The notes below the pieces were generated by a model that was not told the DNA's origin, made no database searches, and saw only the letters and a list, made by a program, of their open reading frames with translations. Of a DNA stretch of 64,000 bases, positions 24,190 to 34,160 are shown piece after piece. The stretch spans positions 25,834,503 to 25,898,502 of the forward strand of contig CM055095.1 in NCBI GenBank assembly GCA_029204225.1, read 5' to 3'. Made by a program: the position numbers and the translations under genes. Origin of the DNA: Diphasiastrum complanatum (lineage: Eukaryota > Streptophyta > Lycopodiopsida > Lycopodiales > Lycopodiaceae). How positions within the stretch are numbered: position 1 is the stretch's first letter; every line of letters begins with the position of its first letter.

Positions 24190-27100
24190 CTCCCTCTTCA
24201 ACTAGTTTTAGCATAGATTTAGAAAGTACACCAAGACTTGTTCTATGCTTGAAAAATAAGTCCTTTCCCAATGCTTTGGTAAAGATATCAGCCACACATT
24301 CCTTTGATGGGACATGTTCAAGCTTGATCTCTTTTGCCAACACTTGTTCTCTCACAAAATGGTAAGCCACCTCGATATGTTTGCTCCTTGCATGGAAAAC
24401 CGGATTGCTTGCTAGACTTTGGGCTGAAAGGTTGTCACAAAAGATGATTGGACTCTCTGAAAAATCCAGCAAATGAAGCTCCATAATCATCCTCTTGATC
24501 CACACCATCTCCTTTGTGCATGATGTCAAAGCTTTGTACTCGGCCTCACTAGAAGAAAGTGATATAGTTGCTTGTTTCTTCGACATCCATGAGATAGCTC
24601 CATCACCTATGAAAATAGCATGTGCATTTATGGATTTTCTATCCATAAGATCTCCTGCAAAATCTGAATCTGAAAAACCAAATAAGTTAGGTGATGATCC
24701 TCTATAAACAATGCCAAAATCTTTTGTTCCCGAGATGTATCTCAAGATCCTCTTTCCTAGTTTCCAATGTTCTATGCTAGGATCTTGCATGAATTGGCTT
24801 AATCTACCAACACAATAAGATAAATCAGGTCTTGTGATGGTTAGATATATAAGAGAACCTATTAGCTTCCTATAGAGAGTAATGTCCTCGAAGGATCTTT
24901 CATTACCTCTTATAGTTAGCTTTACATGTGATTCCATAGGTGTATCAATAGGATTTGCATCTACCATATGAAATCTATTGAGAATAGAAATAGCATACTT
25001 CTCTTGTGAAATAAAAGTGATTTGAGAAGTTCTAATTACTTCTATTCCTAAGATATAGCTCAAAAGACCAAGATCATGCACTTCAAATTCCTTTTTTAGT
25101 GCTTTCTTGATATCTTCTATATCTTCCTTGTTCCCTCCACTTAAAATAATGTCATCCACATAAATTAGAAGGATTGTAACATCATTAGCACTAATTCTAA
25201 AGTAAAGTGAATGATCATACTCACTCATAGTGAAGTTTTGAGAAAGTAGAAAAGAGTTAAGCCTAGCATACCAACTCCTTGGTGCTTGCTTAAGACCATA
25301 CAAACTTTTTTGTAGAAAACACACATGATTAGGCTTGCTATGAGAAACATAGCTCTCGGGTTGCTCCATGTAGACTTCCTCTTCAAGATCACCATTCAAG
25401 AAAGCATTAGAAATGTCTAATTGCCAAAGATCCCATCCATAAAGAGTTGCAAGGGAAATGATTACTCTTATGCTCACCATCTTTGCCACGGGTGCAAAGG
25501 TTTCCTCATAGTCAATGCCATGCTCTTGAGCATAACCTTTAGCCACCAACCTTGCCTTCAACTTGTTGATAGATCCATCTTGATTTGTCTTTACCTTGAA
25601 GATCCATTTGCATCCAATTGCACTTTTGCCCTTTGGAAGCTCCACCAATCTCCATGTGTTGTTCTTCATAAGTGCTTCAAACTCAAGATCCATTGCTTGG
25701 ATCCATTCCTCTTTTTGCCTTGCTTCATCTACACATGAAGGTACATCAAAAGAAGTTAGGAAAGCATAGTTGGATCCATCCACCACTTGCTTACCTTTGC
25801 CATCATAAGTGAGCCTTGAGGGTTTCACTTTATGCCTTGGAGTTCTCCTTGGAATTTGACTTGAAGAGGCTTCTTCAACATCCACATCCAATGTGTCATC
25901 AACTCCATTGTCATCAAGCACATTAGTTGCAACAACACCATCATCACTTGAAACAACTTTTGGAATGTTACTTTCATCAAAAATGACATCCCTACTTGTG
26001 AACACTTTCTTGATTGAAGGAACATAAATCCTATATGCTTTGCTTACTTCACTATAACCAACAAAAATGCCCTTTCTTGAAGATGGATCCTCCTTAGTTC
26101 TATCATCAAGAGTAATGTTGAAGTAGCAAATGCATCCAAAAGTTCTTAGAAACTTGACATTAGGCTTCATACCAAACAAAGCTTCAAAAGGGGTTTTTCC
26201 TTCCAATACAACACTTGGCCATCTATTGCATAGGAAATTTGCACACAACAAAGCATCACTCCAAAAAGGTTTAGGAAGATTAGCATTCAATCTCATTGCC
26301 TTTGCACTCTCACACAAGGTTCTATTCTTCCTCTCGGCCACTCCATTTTGTTGTGGTGTTCTTGGACATGTGTACTCCCTCTTGATCCCATGCTCATCAC
26401 AAAAGGCTTTGAATTTGTTAGAAATGTATTCACCACCATTGTCGCTCCTCAAGCATTTGATTTTGGTTGTAAATTGAGTCTCAATAGCAACTTTGAACTT
26501 GACAAACACATCAAACACCTCATCCTTGCTCTTTAGTAGATAAACCCAACAAAATCTACTAAAATCATCAATGAAAGTTACATACATCTTAGCACCTCCA
26601 TTGCTAATTGTAGTAACACCATGAATATCCGAATGCAAGAGAGAAAAAGGCATCTTAGATCTAGATATAGATCTAGTATATGGCAATCTATGTGATTTAG
26701 ACAAAGCACATTCTTCACAAACATGATTCAAGCAAGTAAGAGACTTGGGAAGTCCCCTTACTACCTCCTTTTTGGCTATTTCCTCCAAGGCCTTGTAGTT
26801 GAGATGTCCCATCCTTTTATGCCATACCTCTTGAATTGACATTTGTTCATTTGCCATGCATCCAACTTGGTTAGCAACAACACATGCATCAAGCTTGAAC
26901 AATTTCCCTTGCCTTTTCCCTTTTGCAATGATACTACACCCCTTTTTGATCAAGCAAGCATCACCATCAAACTCAACTTTGAATCCTTTGTCAAGCATTT
27001 GGCTTACACTAAGTAAGTTCTTGGTAATGGATGGAATGAGCAAAACATCTTTCAATTCTATATTCCTATTTGTAGAAAGTGAAATAGGAATTGTGCCAAT

Positions 27101-28135
27101 CCCCTTGATTGTACACTCACCATCATTTGCGGTATAGATTACCTTCCTATCACCATCAAATGCCATTAAAGATGAAAAATACTCTTTATGATATGTCATA
27201 TGAGAAGTGGCTCCACTATCAATCCACCAAGGATCAATGTCTCCATGATTAGCCAACAAGCAAGATGACATAACAAAAGCATCATTTGAAAGAAGCTCAT
27301 CCCCACCCTCATCAATAGTTAGATTGGTTTGCTTTTCCCCTTGATCCCTCTTTTTCTTAAAACAATCACTAGCAAAATGCCCTTTGACTCCACAATAGAA
27401 ACATTTTAGCTTAGATCTATCCTTCTTTTTGCCAAAAGTAGAGTGCTCACCTTGGTCTTGCCCTTTAGACCAATTGCTTTTACCTTTGCCCTTGAACTTG
27501 CCTTTAGAGAACATTGCCTCCTCTTCTCCTCCTTGAGATGTAGAAGATGCTCCCACTCTTGTTTGCAACCTGAATTCTTCAGCCAACAAGACCTCTTGCA
27601 AGTCTCCAACACTTGGTAAACATTTTTGGATAGCATAACTTTGAACAAGATTAGCATGATCATCCAACAAGCCATTGAGAATCACTTGAACAAGCTCCTC
27701 ATTATTTATGCCATCATTAATGCATGCTAACTCATCATTCAATGCTTTAACTCTCAAAACAAAAGCATGTCCATTCTCACTCTTCTTTTGCATACAAGAA
27801 AAGATTTGCCTTCTTAAAGTCAACACTCTAGAAGTAGACTTGGATTCATAAACCTTCTTCAAGGCTTCCCAAGCTTCACTAGATGATGTGCACTTACCAA
27901 CCTCTTTGATAAGCTCATTTGTCACATTCATCTTGATCATGTGAAGGGCTTTCTTTGCCCTCTTGTCATACCTCAATTGTTCTTGAGGTGCCAAAGGTCT
28001 CTCCTCCACACCTACAACAATATCCATCAACTCATTCATCTCAAGCAAAGACTCCATCCTTACTTTCCAAGTAGAATAGTTGAGGGAGGTAAGCCTATCA
28101 TTGCTTTCCAACATGTAGCCTCCATTTGTAGCCAT
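24185..28135 (-). CDS. Copia C gag-pol polyprotein, intact
   Basis: A 1316-residue polyprotein, normal for Ty1/copia. Gag: the N-terminal NYSTWKVRM-type capsid domain spans about residues 1-195. A Gly/Lys-rich tail is followed by the CCHC knuckle C245-C248-H253-C258. Protease: D306-S-G. Integrase: zinc motif H439, H444, C473, C476, and catalytic D503, D565, E601 with 35 residues between the last two (DD35E), then an acidic linker (about 725-765). RT: first Asp D907 in LDISNAFLNG, Y992-V-D-D995, and LYGLKQAPRSW at 945-955. RNase H: D1158, E1197 or E1199, D1234, D1283. Gag and pol share one frame without stop or shift. The start ATG is in good context (CAACATGGC). The stop TGA is formed inside the 3' LTR. 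All catalytic residues I can check are present. Confidence 0.96.
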   Translation of the reverse strand: MATNGGYMLESNDRLTSLNYSTWKVRMESLLEMNELMDIVVGVEERPLAPQEQLRYDKRAKKALHMIKMNVTNELIKEVGKCTSSSEAWEALKKVYESKSTSRVLTLRRQIFSCMQKKSENGHAFVLRVKALNDELACINDGINNEELVQVILNGLLDDHANLVQSYAIQKCLPSVGDLQEVLLAEEFRLQTRVGASSTSQGGEEEAMFSKGKFKGKGKSNWSKGQDQGEHSTFGKKKDRSKLKCFYCGVKGHFASDCFKKKRDQGEKQTNLTIDEGGDELLSNDAFVMSSCLLANHGDIDPWWIDSGATSHMTYHKEYFSSLMAFDGDRKVIYTANDGECTIKGIGTIPISLSTNRNIELKDVLLIPSITKNLLSVSQMLDKGFKVEFDGDACLIKKGCSIIAKGKRQGKLFKLDACVVANQVGCMANEQMSIQEVWHKRMGHLNYKALEEIAKKEVVRGLPKSLTCLNHVCEECALSKSHRLPYTRSISRSKMPFSLLHSDIHGVTTISNGGAKMYVTFIDDFSRFCWVYLLKSKDEVFDVFVKFKVAIETQFTTKIKCLRSDNGGEYISNKFKAFCDEHGIKREYTCPRTPQQNGVAERKNRTLCESAKAMRLNANLPKPFWSDALLCANFLCNRWPSVVLEGKTPFEALFGMKPNVKFLRTFGCICYFNITLDDRTKEDPSSRKGIFVGYSEVSKAYRIYVPSIKKVFTSRDVIFDESNIPKVVSSDDGVVATNVLDDNGVDDTLDVDVEEASSSQIPRRTPRHKVKPSRLTYDGKGKQVVDGSNYAFLTSFDVPSCVDEARQKEEWIQAMDLEFEALMKNNTWRLVELPKGKSAIGCKWIFKVKTNQDGSINKLKARLVAKGYAQEHGIDYEETFAPVAKMVSIRVIISLATLYGWDLWQLDISNAFLNGDLEEEVYMEQPESYVSHSKPNHVCFLQKSLYGLKQAPRSWYARLNSFLLSQNFTMSEYDHSLYFRISANDVTILLIYVDDIILSGGNKEDIEDIKKALKKEFEVHDLGLLSYILGIEVIRTSQITFISQEKYAISILNRFHMVDANPIDTPMESHVKLTIRGNERSFEDITLYRKLIGSLIYLTITRPDLSYCVGRLSQFMQDPSIEHWKLGKRILRYISGTKDFGIVYRGSSPNLFGFSDSDFAGDLMDRKSINAHAIFIGDGAISWMSKKQATISLSSSEAEYKALTSCTKEMVWIKRMIMELHLLDFSESPIIFCDNLSAQSLASNPVFHARSKHIEVAYHFVREQVLAKEIKLEHVPSKECVADIFTKALGKDLFFKHRTSLGVLSKSMLKLVEEGV
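24190..24199 (-). other. Polypurine tract of copia C
   Basis: GAAGAGGGAG on the reverse strand, adjoining the 3' LTR. This is the plus-strand DNA priming site and also encodes the last residues (EEG) of the polyprotein. Confidence 0.85.
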
Positions 28136-28732
28136 GTTGCAATGATTGATCTCTGATCTTTGACCTGTTCCAATGCACTAAGCACTCTCTTGAATCAACA
28201 AATGAAACACAAGAAGAAATCACAAAGATTTGGAACCTAAAACCTTACTTTTTCTCTCTTTTCCTCACTTTTTCCTCAATTTTAGCCACTAGTTTTATGA
28301 TTTCTTGATCAAACCAAGACCAAACCTCAATATACTTGCTTTTCCCTCACTCCTAAGATTGAAATACACTCTTGAATCATTCAGCAAACTGAAAATCAGA
28401 GGGTTACATCAATTTTGAAGTTTTTGACATGAAGAAGCAAGAAATTGAATCAAAAAACTATATGCTAGAATGGAAAACTAATAGGATCTTGTTGGATCTT
28501 GCATCTCCCTCTTTCCAAAACAAATTTTGTCTCCTTATTCTGATAAGTACAGAGGGAATTCGCCCTACTTCAATTGAAATGCATACAAATGATGTTTTGA
28601 TCACAAAGATCCAATTTCTACACATAAATCAACAAGATTTTTAGCTAGAAACTTGATTGGAATGCTACAAAAGCAAACTCGCCCACAAATCTCTTCTAAA
28701 TCTGGCAAAACCTGCACATTTGGCCGCCTAAT
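28136..28732 (-). other. Untranslated leader of copia C
   Basis: About 600 bp between primer site and gag start, AT-rich, with no conserved coding signal. Open stretches on the plus strand here show no motif. Confidence 0.7.
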
Positions 28733-28744
28733 GCTCTGATACCA
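28733..28744 (-). other. Primer-binding site of copia C
   Basis: TGGTATCAGAGC on the reverse strand, starting at the base next to the 5' LTR; complementary to initiator tRNA-Met. Confidence 0.9.
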
Positions 28745-29397
28745 TGTGAAAAACTCAGATCCAAAAGATGCTAAAGTTTCATAAAGATCTTGGCCATGGA
28801 AGTTATGCACATCTAGATTGAAAAAATGATAGAAATTGTGATGTTAAGCATACTAAACATCAACTAAACATCAAGATCTGATCATAAGCTTCCACAAACA
28901 GAAACTTGCTGTCCCTGTCCGTACTTCAGAGCCTACAACCTGCATTTCACACGTGTGAAGCCATAGCAACAAAGAAATCACAATTCTAGTGGCTAGAATG
29001 CAAGATATGAACAAAAAAGTGAGAGAGAAGAAGATGGATCTTCAAAGAGCATAACATTCATTCAATAGAATGAAAATGAGATGTGTACATACTCGTGGAG
29101 ATGGCTATTTATAGCAGCCATAGTGCCTCTTGGCCACTTGTCTTATGATAGGCTAAAATTGGGGTCCAATAGGATTCACCCATCTACCTAGAAATTTGGT
29201 CAAATAGGAATGCACCAAATTATGAGCCAATAGAAGAGCTCCACACTCGACCTCCTCTAATTAATGTGACCTCAAAAGTAGTGTACACATACTTTGGGCC
29301 TCTACATACATGTATGAACCTATCTCTAACTTTTATTTGGCCATAGGCCTACAAAATCTCAAGTTAGGAAAATACTACTAGTTGACAATTTTTCACA
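28745..29397 (-). repeat. 5' LTR of copia C (promoter LTR)
   Basis: 653 bp. TATA box at 29105-29114 on the reverse strand and palindrome TTCACACGTGTGAA at 28946-28959. In element orientation the TATA box comes first, so the palindrome lies downstream of it in the transcribed part. It should drive leftward transcription of gag-pol. Confidence 0.93.
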
Positions 29398-29402
29398 TAG
29401 AT

Positions 29403-29826
29403 CACATATAGATGAGATTGGCAAGCATACAACTGTGATTTTGGATCAACCAAGCAATCTCTTGACCAAACCAAATGTGTCCACCCAGGTCTAGGTGCCC
29501 TACCTAACCCTCTTCAAAAGCTTATAGCTTCTGATTGGCTCAACCAAATGGAATGAAACTGATTGCATCAAAAACTAGACAAAAATAGCTTCAAAACAAG
29601 CTATCAAGCAAGATAAATGGATCAAGCATGAGAGAGAATTTCCAAACTAAAATTGGATGTTCCTCACACATGTCTGAGCACCTGATTCCGTATAGTACTA
29701 GGTCAGACCCAATCAATGTCCTTTTGATCTCTTTCGATCCAAGATTGAACAAGATAGCTAGGAAAATGGGCCTTGACAACTTCTAGCTCAAGATTGATGA
29801 AATTTTTTCCATGGTAACCTTAGGTA
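29403..29826 (-). other. Leader of copia B, portion right of element C
   Basis: Untranslated leader of B between C and B's primer site. No coding feature. Confidence 0.7.
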
Positions 29827-29839
29827 GGCTCTGATACCA
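29827..29839 (-). other. Primer-binding site of copia B
   Basis: TGGTATCAGAGCC on the reverse strand, directly beside the 5' LTR; the same tRNA-Met type primer as A and C. Confidence 0.88.
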
Positions 29840-30488
29840 TGTTGAATTCACACGTGTGGATTTTCCACAACATGTACTTGTGATCTCCTAAGGTGTGTAG
29901 ATGCACCAAGATCAAGACTAGATTGAGATTCAAGATCAATCTTAGATTCTATGGCAAAAACACACTACTACATGCATTCAATCACTTCCAACTCTCACTC
30001 ACACGTGTGGGAAGTATTCAAAAAATAATCTAAGTAAAAACAAGCTGCTCTCCTTGGGTAGAGAGAGAAAAAACATCATGAGCTCTCGGGTAGAGAGAGA
30101 AAGCTAGAAATCCAATAACTCACAAAATCCATAAAATCACCAAATCAATTAGCTTCAAAATGAGGAGTACAAATCCACAAGCTACCACTATGCTTAACTA
30201 TGATTGGACCATACTTTGTCACCTCTTGATCCTATTGGACCATTGATCCATGCACCTCTTAATTCTAGTGGACTATATTCAAGCACACCTCAATTTCCTA
30301 TTGGACCTCACAGGGTTCCACCTCTAAATCCTATTGGACCTCTTGGAATTCATCAAACAAAAGCTTTACACTTGTCTACACTCTAATTGGCACATGTTTA
30401 GCCTCTTACTCTATTTTGGCTCAATAGTGGCATTACAAGTGGAAATGCATAATTTGCTAACATAGATAATCTTTTTCAATTCTTCACA
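29840..30488 (-). repeat. 5' LTR of copia B
   Basis: 649 bp with TG...CA ends. It contains (T/A)CACACGTGTGG motifs near 29848 and 30000, ctctctacccgag-type repeats, and several ccTATTGGACC strings (30225-30340). It shares its inner half with the truncated LTR at 1-347. Confidence 0.9.
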
Positions 30489-30901
30489 CTTATGTGGAGG
30501 AGCTATATCTTGGCTTTCCAAAAAGCAAAATACCATCTCTCTTTCATCAACAGAATCTGAATATAAAGTTGTGACAGCAATAACAAAGGAGGTTCTTTGG
30601 CTTAAAAGGCTTTTGGAGGAGCTACATGTGATCAAGGATGAAGACATTCCATGCATGTGATAATCAAACATCTCAACAACTTGCAAACAATCCAGTCTTC
30701 CATGCTCGAACAAAGCACATCGAGATTGCACATCATTTCATGAGGGAGAAAGTGCAAGCAAAGGAGATCAAGATTATTCATGTTTCATCATCAGATTGCA
30801 TTGCTGATATACTCACAAAAGCATTGCCTAAAGATCCATTTATAAAATTAAGATTGGCTCTTGGAGTTATAGATAGATCTATGCTAGATCTACCAAGCTA
30901 G
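30489..30901 (+). pseudogene. Copia A RNase H end, 3' portion
   Basis: Continues the RNase H of A after the B insertion. The first part is frame-disrupted (a SWLSKKQ-like stretch). From about 30660 a clean frame reads ANNPVFHARTKHIEIAHHF, then DCIADILTKALPKDPF, and ends RSMLDLPS with TAG at 30899-30901. The 3' LTR follows after a purine-rich spacer. Confidence 0.9.
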
Positions 30902-30913
30902 ATTTTTGAGGAG

Positions 30914-31734
30914 TGTGAAAAATGCAAAAATAAGCTTGGTAGAGGCCAAAAATCTTGTATATAAGATAGACACACATGTGTGGAGCCTGTTCCCACATGT
31001 GAAACTAGTGTAATTTTCATGTACCATAATCATATATGTTGTACATATGATTTAATTCAAGTTCTTGTGTCTAAAATGGCCAAAAACTAGTTTTCTAGAG
31101 ATATGACACATTGCACCAATCTAATGATTGCATGAGCCAAATATTTTGAATAGGTGTCACATCCCATGTGTAGAGGACAGATCACACGTGTGGAAATAGC
31201 TGAAGTAGGCGAGTTTTTGCTTCTAGAAGATTTCCATGAAGATTCCATATAGTAGAAAAATAAACCAAAAATGCCCAAAATGGAAAGTTTTGATCCAAGT
31301 GCCAAATTGCATGATGGTGACAAGGCATCCTCACACATGTGCGATCTGATGCATGACCAGCACCTCAAGCTCCAAAAGTATATATATAGAGGCTTATTTG
31401 GCCATAATCAATGTGAGATGCCAATCTTGGTTTTGGAAGCAATTTTGAGTGATTCTCTCCATTTGTCTACATTTGTTTTGATTGTTTTGAGGTTCTATCA
31501 ATTTGTACTTGATTTTCAGGTTAGAGTCCGTACTCAGACAATGTTTCACACGTGTGAAACCAGAAAGTACACCTACCTTCAATTAATGATTGTTCTTGTT
31601 AGGATTTTGTGCCTAGAATTGATCTAGATTGATCTTGATCTCAAGTAGATTGATAGATCAAGTAATCTGACAACCAATCTCTCTTGAGGATCAAATTAGG
31701 ATCCACTCTTGGTCCTTTTTGTACTTTTTGCACA
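30914..31734 (+). repeat. 3' LTR of copia A
   Basis: 821 bp, TG...CA ends, TATA box near 31381. It keeps an 18 bp perfect palindrome GTTTCACACGTGTGAAAC (31543-31560) that is mutated in the 5' copy. Confidence 0.92.
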
Positions 31735-32582
31735 TACAAGATCCTAGCTGTGCTAGCCAATGCATTGTCCGAATGTTGGATAGAATAGACTTCAATCATG
31801 ATGATTTAATTGAAGTCATTGATTGTGAAGGTGAAGGTGGTTGGAAGTTTGGCCAGGATGCCTTACAAATTACAATGTAACAATGTGTAGCTTATGGAGA
31901 AAATGCTCCTAGTGGTATAGAGTTTATTGAGTTTCAAAGAAAATATCCTCCTCTAGAGAAATACATTTATCTTGAGGCAGTGACAATTATTTCTGCTAGG
32001 CATGACTTGCATTCATAGGATTGTTGGAGGATGACAAGCATGACATGGTAATATTCATTTTTTTTTCCATCACAATCTTATTTAGCAATGTACTCAATTA
32101 AGAATTATATCAAAATTAAGATGGTTACAAAATTTTGTCTGTTTACAAAAACAAATATTGAGTTACCATATAGTGAGTAACTTGATCATTGCCCCAACAT
32201 TCTGCTACCAATTTGATAAATATCTCGCAATATTTCTGTAAACTTGCAATGTCGTTATTTCTCTTTTCGCAATATGCCAATTAGATTGTTGAGATTTTGC
32301 CATACCGCAGCTTTTCTTAATCTTGTGTTGCCCATATCTTCAAAGTCATTTAATGCTGCAACAATGTCTTTCCAAACATTGTATGTCATAGTAGAAGACT
32401 TTTCAGTGTGATTGGACATAAACCTTCTAGATTTTGCACCACCAACAGATGGCTTATTTGGAACGTTCCCTGATTTTCACTTTTTCTATTTTTACATATT
32501 CCTTGTGCAAACCTACTTTTGAAAGTACTTGCTCTAATATCTCAATTCCAATTTTAGAGGCCGATTTTGGTATTCTAGACAT
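31735..32582 (-). repeat. Right arm of the large inverted repeat, outer segment
   Basis: Reverse complement of about 3791-4640. It begins TACAAGATCCTAG, which continues the arm interrupted at 14182. It carries the gene Y C-terminal block (31740-32020, plus strand, with a nonsense codon in the ITMYQCV region) and the gene X C-terminal part (32090-32582, minus strand). It ends where gypsy sequence starts. Confidence 0.82.
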
Positions 32583-32596
32583 ACAGAATATGAAAT

Positions 32597-34160
32597 CCTA
32601 TTGAAGTTGAACTCATTCATGCTAGTCTTGCCTTGTCTTATGATGAAAGTGTAGAACATACTAATGAGCAGATTTTAAATCACATGGATCCCACAAGGTT
32701 TGGAGTTCGTGAGATTCCGGATGAACCAACAATAGAATCGCCGAAAGTAGTTATATTGAAGGCACGAAAGAATGCAAGACCAATGACGAAGAAACAAGAA
32801 AAAAAACACTATAATATGGTCTTGAAATGGAAAAAATCATCACGAGAAGCTGATCCTAAAAATATACCACCTTTATTGGATAAAGGTAAAGAAAAAATCA
32901 AGCATGATTTTTCAAGTTAGAATTCTCACAAGACATCACCATCTAGGAAGTTGTCACCTACTTAGAAGACCACATCTTCTAGAAAGTCATCACCTCCTCA
33001 AACGATTCCTGCCAAGAAAGCTAAATGAAGATTCAAGGTCAATCCTTTTGAGAAAGAACAGTCAGATGGAGTCCAACATGGCATGTTAGAGAATTTCAAA
33101 TGCTACACCTTGGATGATGTTTTAATTATGTTATCGAAAGCTCATCGTGAATCTAAGGAGCAAGTGCTAGAAACGAAAGTGGTTTACGATGGACCATCTA
33201 GAACTCAACCAATGAATCTTGCTGAACCAAGAGAACCAAAGAAAATTGTTCAAGTTGGAACACAACTTACCCCAAAACAATTTCAAGCGTTAAGAAAATT
33301 GTTGATTAAGTATCAAGATTGTTTTGCTTGGACATATAAGGATCTAAAAGGAATTCCGACGTTAGTGATTGAGCAAACAATACCTTTGATGCCTGATGCA
33401 GTTCCAAAAGTCACAAAATTCTATGGATGTAATCCAAATGTTACTGACCTTATCAAGAAAGAGTTACATAAATTACTTGAAGTAGATTTTATTCACAAAA
33501 TTGAGGATACTGAATGGGTTTCACCAATTGTTGTCATTCCTAAGAAGAACGGGAAGATGAGAATTTGTGTGAATCTCAAAGACTTCAAAAAAGTGACACG
33601 AAAGGACCACTTTTTGTTACCCTTTACAAAAAGCATATTGGACTGTCTTGCTGGAGCGAAAGCCTACAGTCTTTTGAATGGATTTAGTGGTTATAACCAA
33701 GTTAAAATCGCATCTGCAGATTGCCATAAAACAACTTTTGCAACAGATTGGGGAACATATGCCTATAGAGTTATGTCGATCGAATTTTTGGTACCATCCT
33801 TACGCATAGCAGCAACGGAACAGTTGGATGATGCGAAATCTTTACAAATGCATCATGAGGCTTCGCAAAAACTTTGTGAAACCAGATTAATGGCAGTCTA
33901 TGCACTAGCATTAGAGAAAGCTCGTCGCAAGGCATGGCATAATCACCATTTACCAAAAAAAGATCTGAAGGAAGAGATCTAGTACTGATGTATAAAACCA
34001 AATTGATCAAAGGGAAACTGAAATTTACAGGTGAAGGACCATACAAAGTGAAAGAACAACTGTCCTATGGAACAATAGTTTTGGAACACCTGGATGGAAG
34101 ATGATTTGATACCCTGATGAATGGTAGCCGACTATGCAAGTTTTGGCAGCCAGTTCAACT
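32597..34160 (+). pseudogene. Ty3/gypsy fragment: linker, RT N-terminal half, integrase tail
   Basis: From 32597 a frame reads ALSYDESVEHTNEQILNHMD and a Lys-rich linker. From 33083 a 299-codon frame enters RT: QFQALRKLLIKYQDCFAWTY, IPLMPDAVPK, WVSPIVVIPKKNGKMRICV, then GFSGYNQVKIA and a WGTYAYRVM block. At about 33780 the sequence jumps without frame loss to the integrase C-terminus (VPSLRIA, ETRLMAVYALALEKAR). It continues past a stop to GKLKFTGEGPYKVKE and NGSRLCKFW, ending near 34160. The RT YxDD motif, RNase H and integrase core are deleted. The RICVD motif has Asn for Asp (RICVN). It is dead. The same integrase-tail type appears in the gypsy at 52-54 kb. Confidence 0.85.

Larger units (their letters stand above)
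23537..29397 (-). mobile_element. Complete, apparently young Ty1/copia element C
   Basis: 5861 bp on the reverse strand, with a perfect TAGAT target duplication (23532-23536 and 29398-29402). The two LTRs are each 653 bp, and I found no differences in a visual comparison. It has a proper primer site, a purine tract and a single uninterrupted gag-pol frame. It sits in the leader of element B and is the youngest event in the nest. Everything expected of an autonomous copia element is present. Whether it transposes now cannot be told from sequence. Confidence 0.95.
18942..30488 (-). mobile_element. Ty1/copia element B, nested in A
   Basis: Reverse-strand element flanked by a perfect 5 bp duplication, CTTAT (18937-18941 and 30489-30493). 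Its 5' LTR is at 29840-30488 and its 3' LTR at 18942-19262. The primer site is 29827-29839 and the purine tract is just right of 19262. Without the inner element C it is about 5.7 kb. It is inserted in the RNase H region of A in opposite orientation. Its coding region has a nonsense codon, frameshifts and an altered RT active site, so it is inactive. Confidence 0.92.
14183..31734 (+). mobile_element. Ty1/copia element A, host of a nested insertion
   Basis: The outer element of a three-level nest. It has a 5' LTR (14183-15004), a tRNA-Met type primer site, a decayed gag-pol, a purine tract (TTTTTGAGGAG, 30903-30913) and a 3' LTR (30914-31734). Both LTRs start TGTGAAAAATG and end TTTTTGCACA. 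The flanks GACGA (14178-14182) and TACAA (31735-31739) are a worn 5 bp target duplication; the other inverted arm shows the uninterrupted site. By eye the LTRs differ at roughly 33 of about 820 positions (near 4 percent). Without element B the element is about 6 kb. Confidence 0.9.

Noticed and set aside
24174-28156. Several plus-strand frames of 60-115 codons opposite copia C
   Set aside because: Antisense shadows of the 1316-codon gag-pol frame with no motifs of their own.
30204-30386. Pro/Leu-rich 60-codon frame in the B LTR
   Set aside because: Generated by repeated CCTATTGGACC strings in a non-coding LTR.
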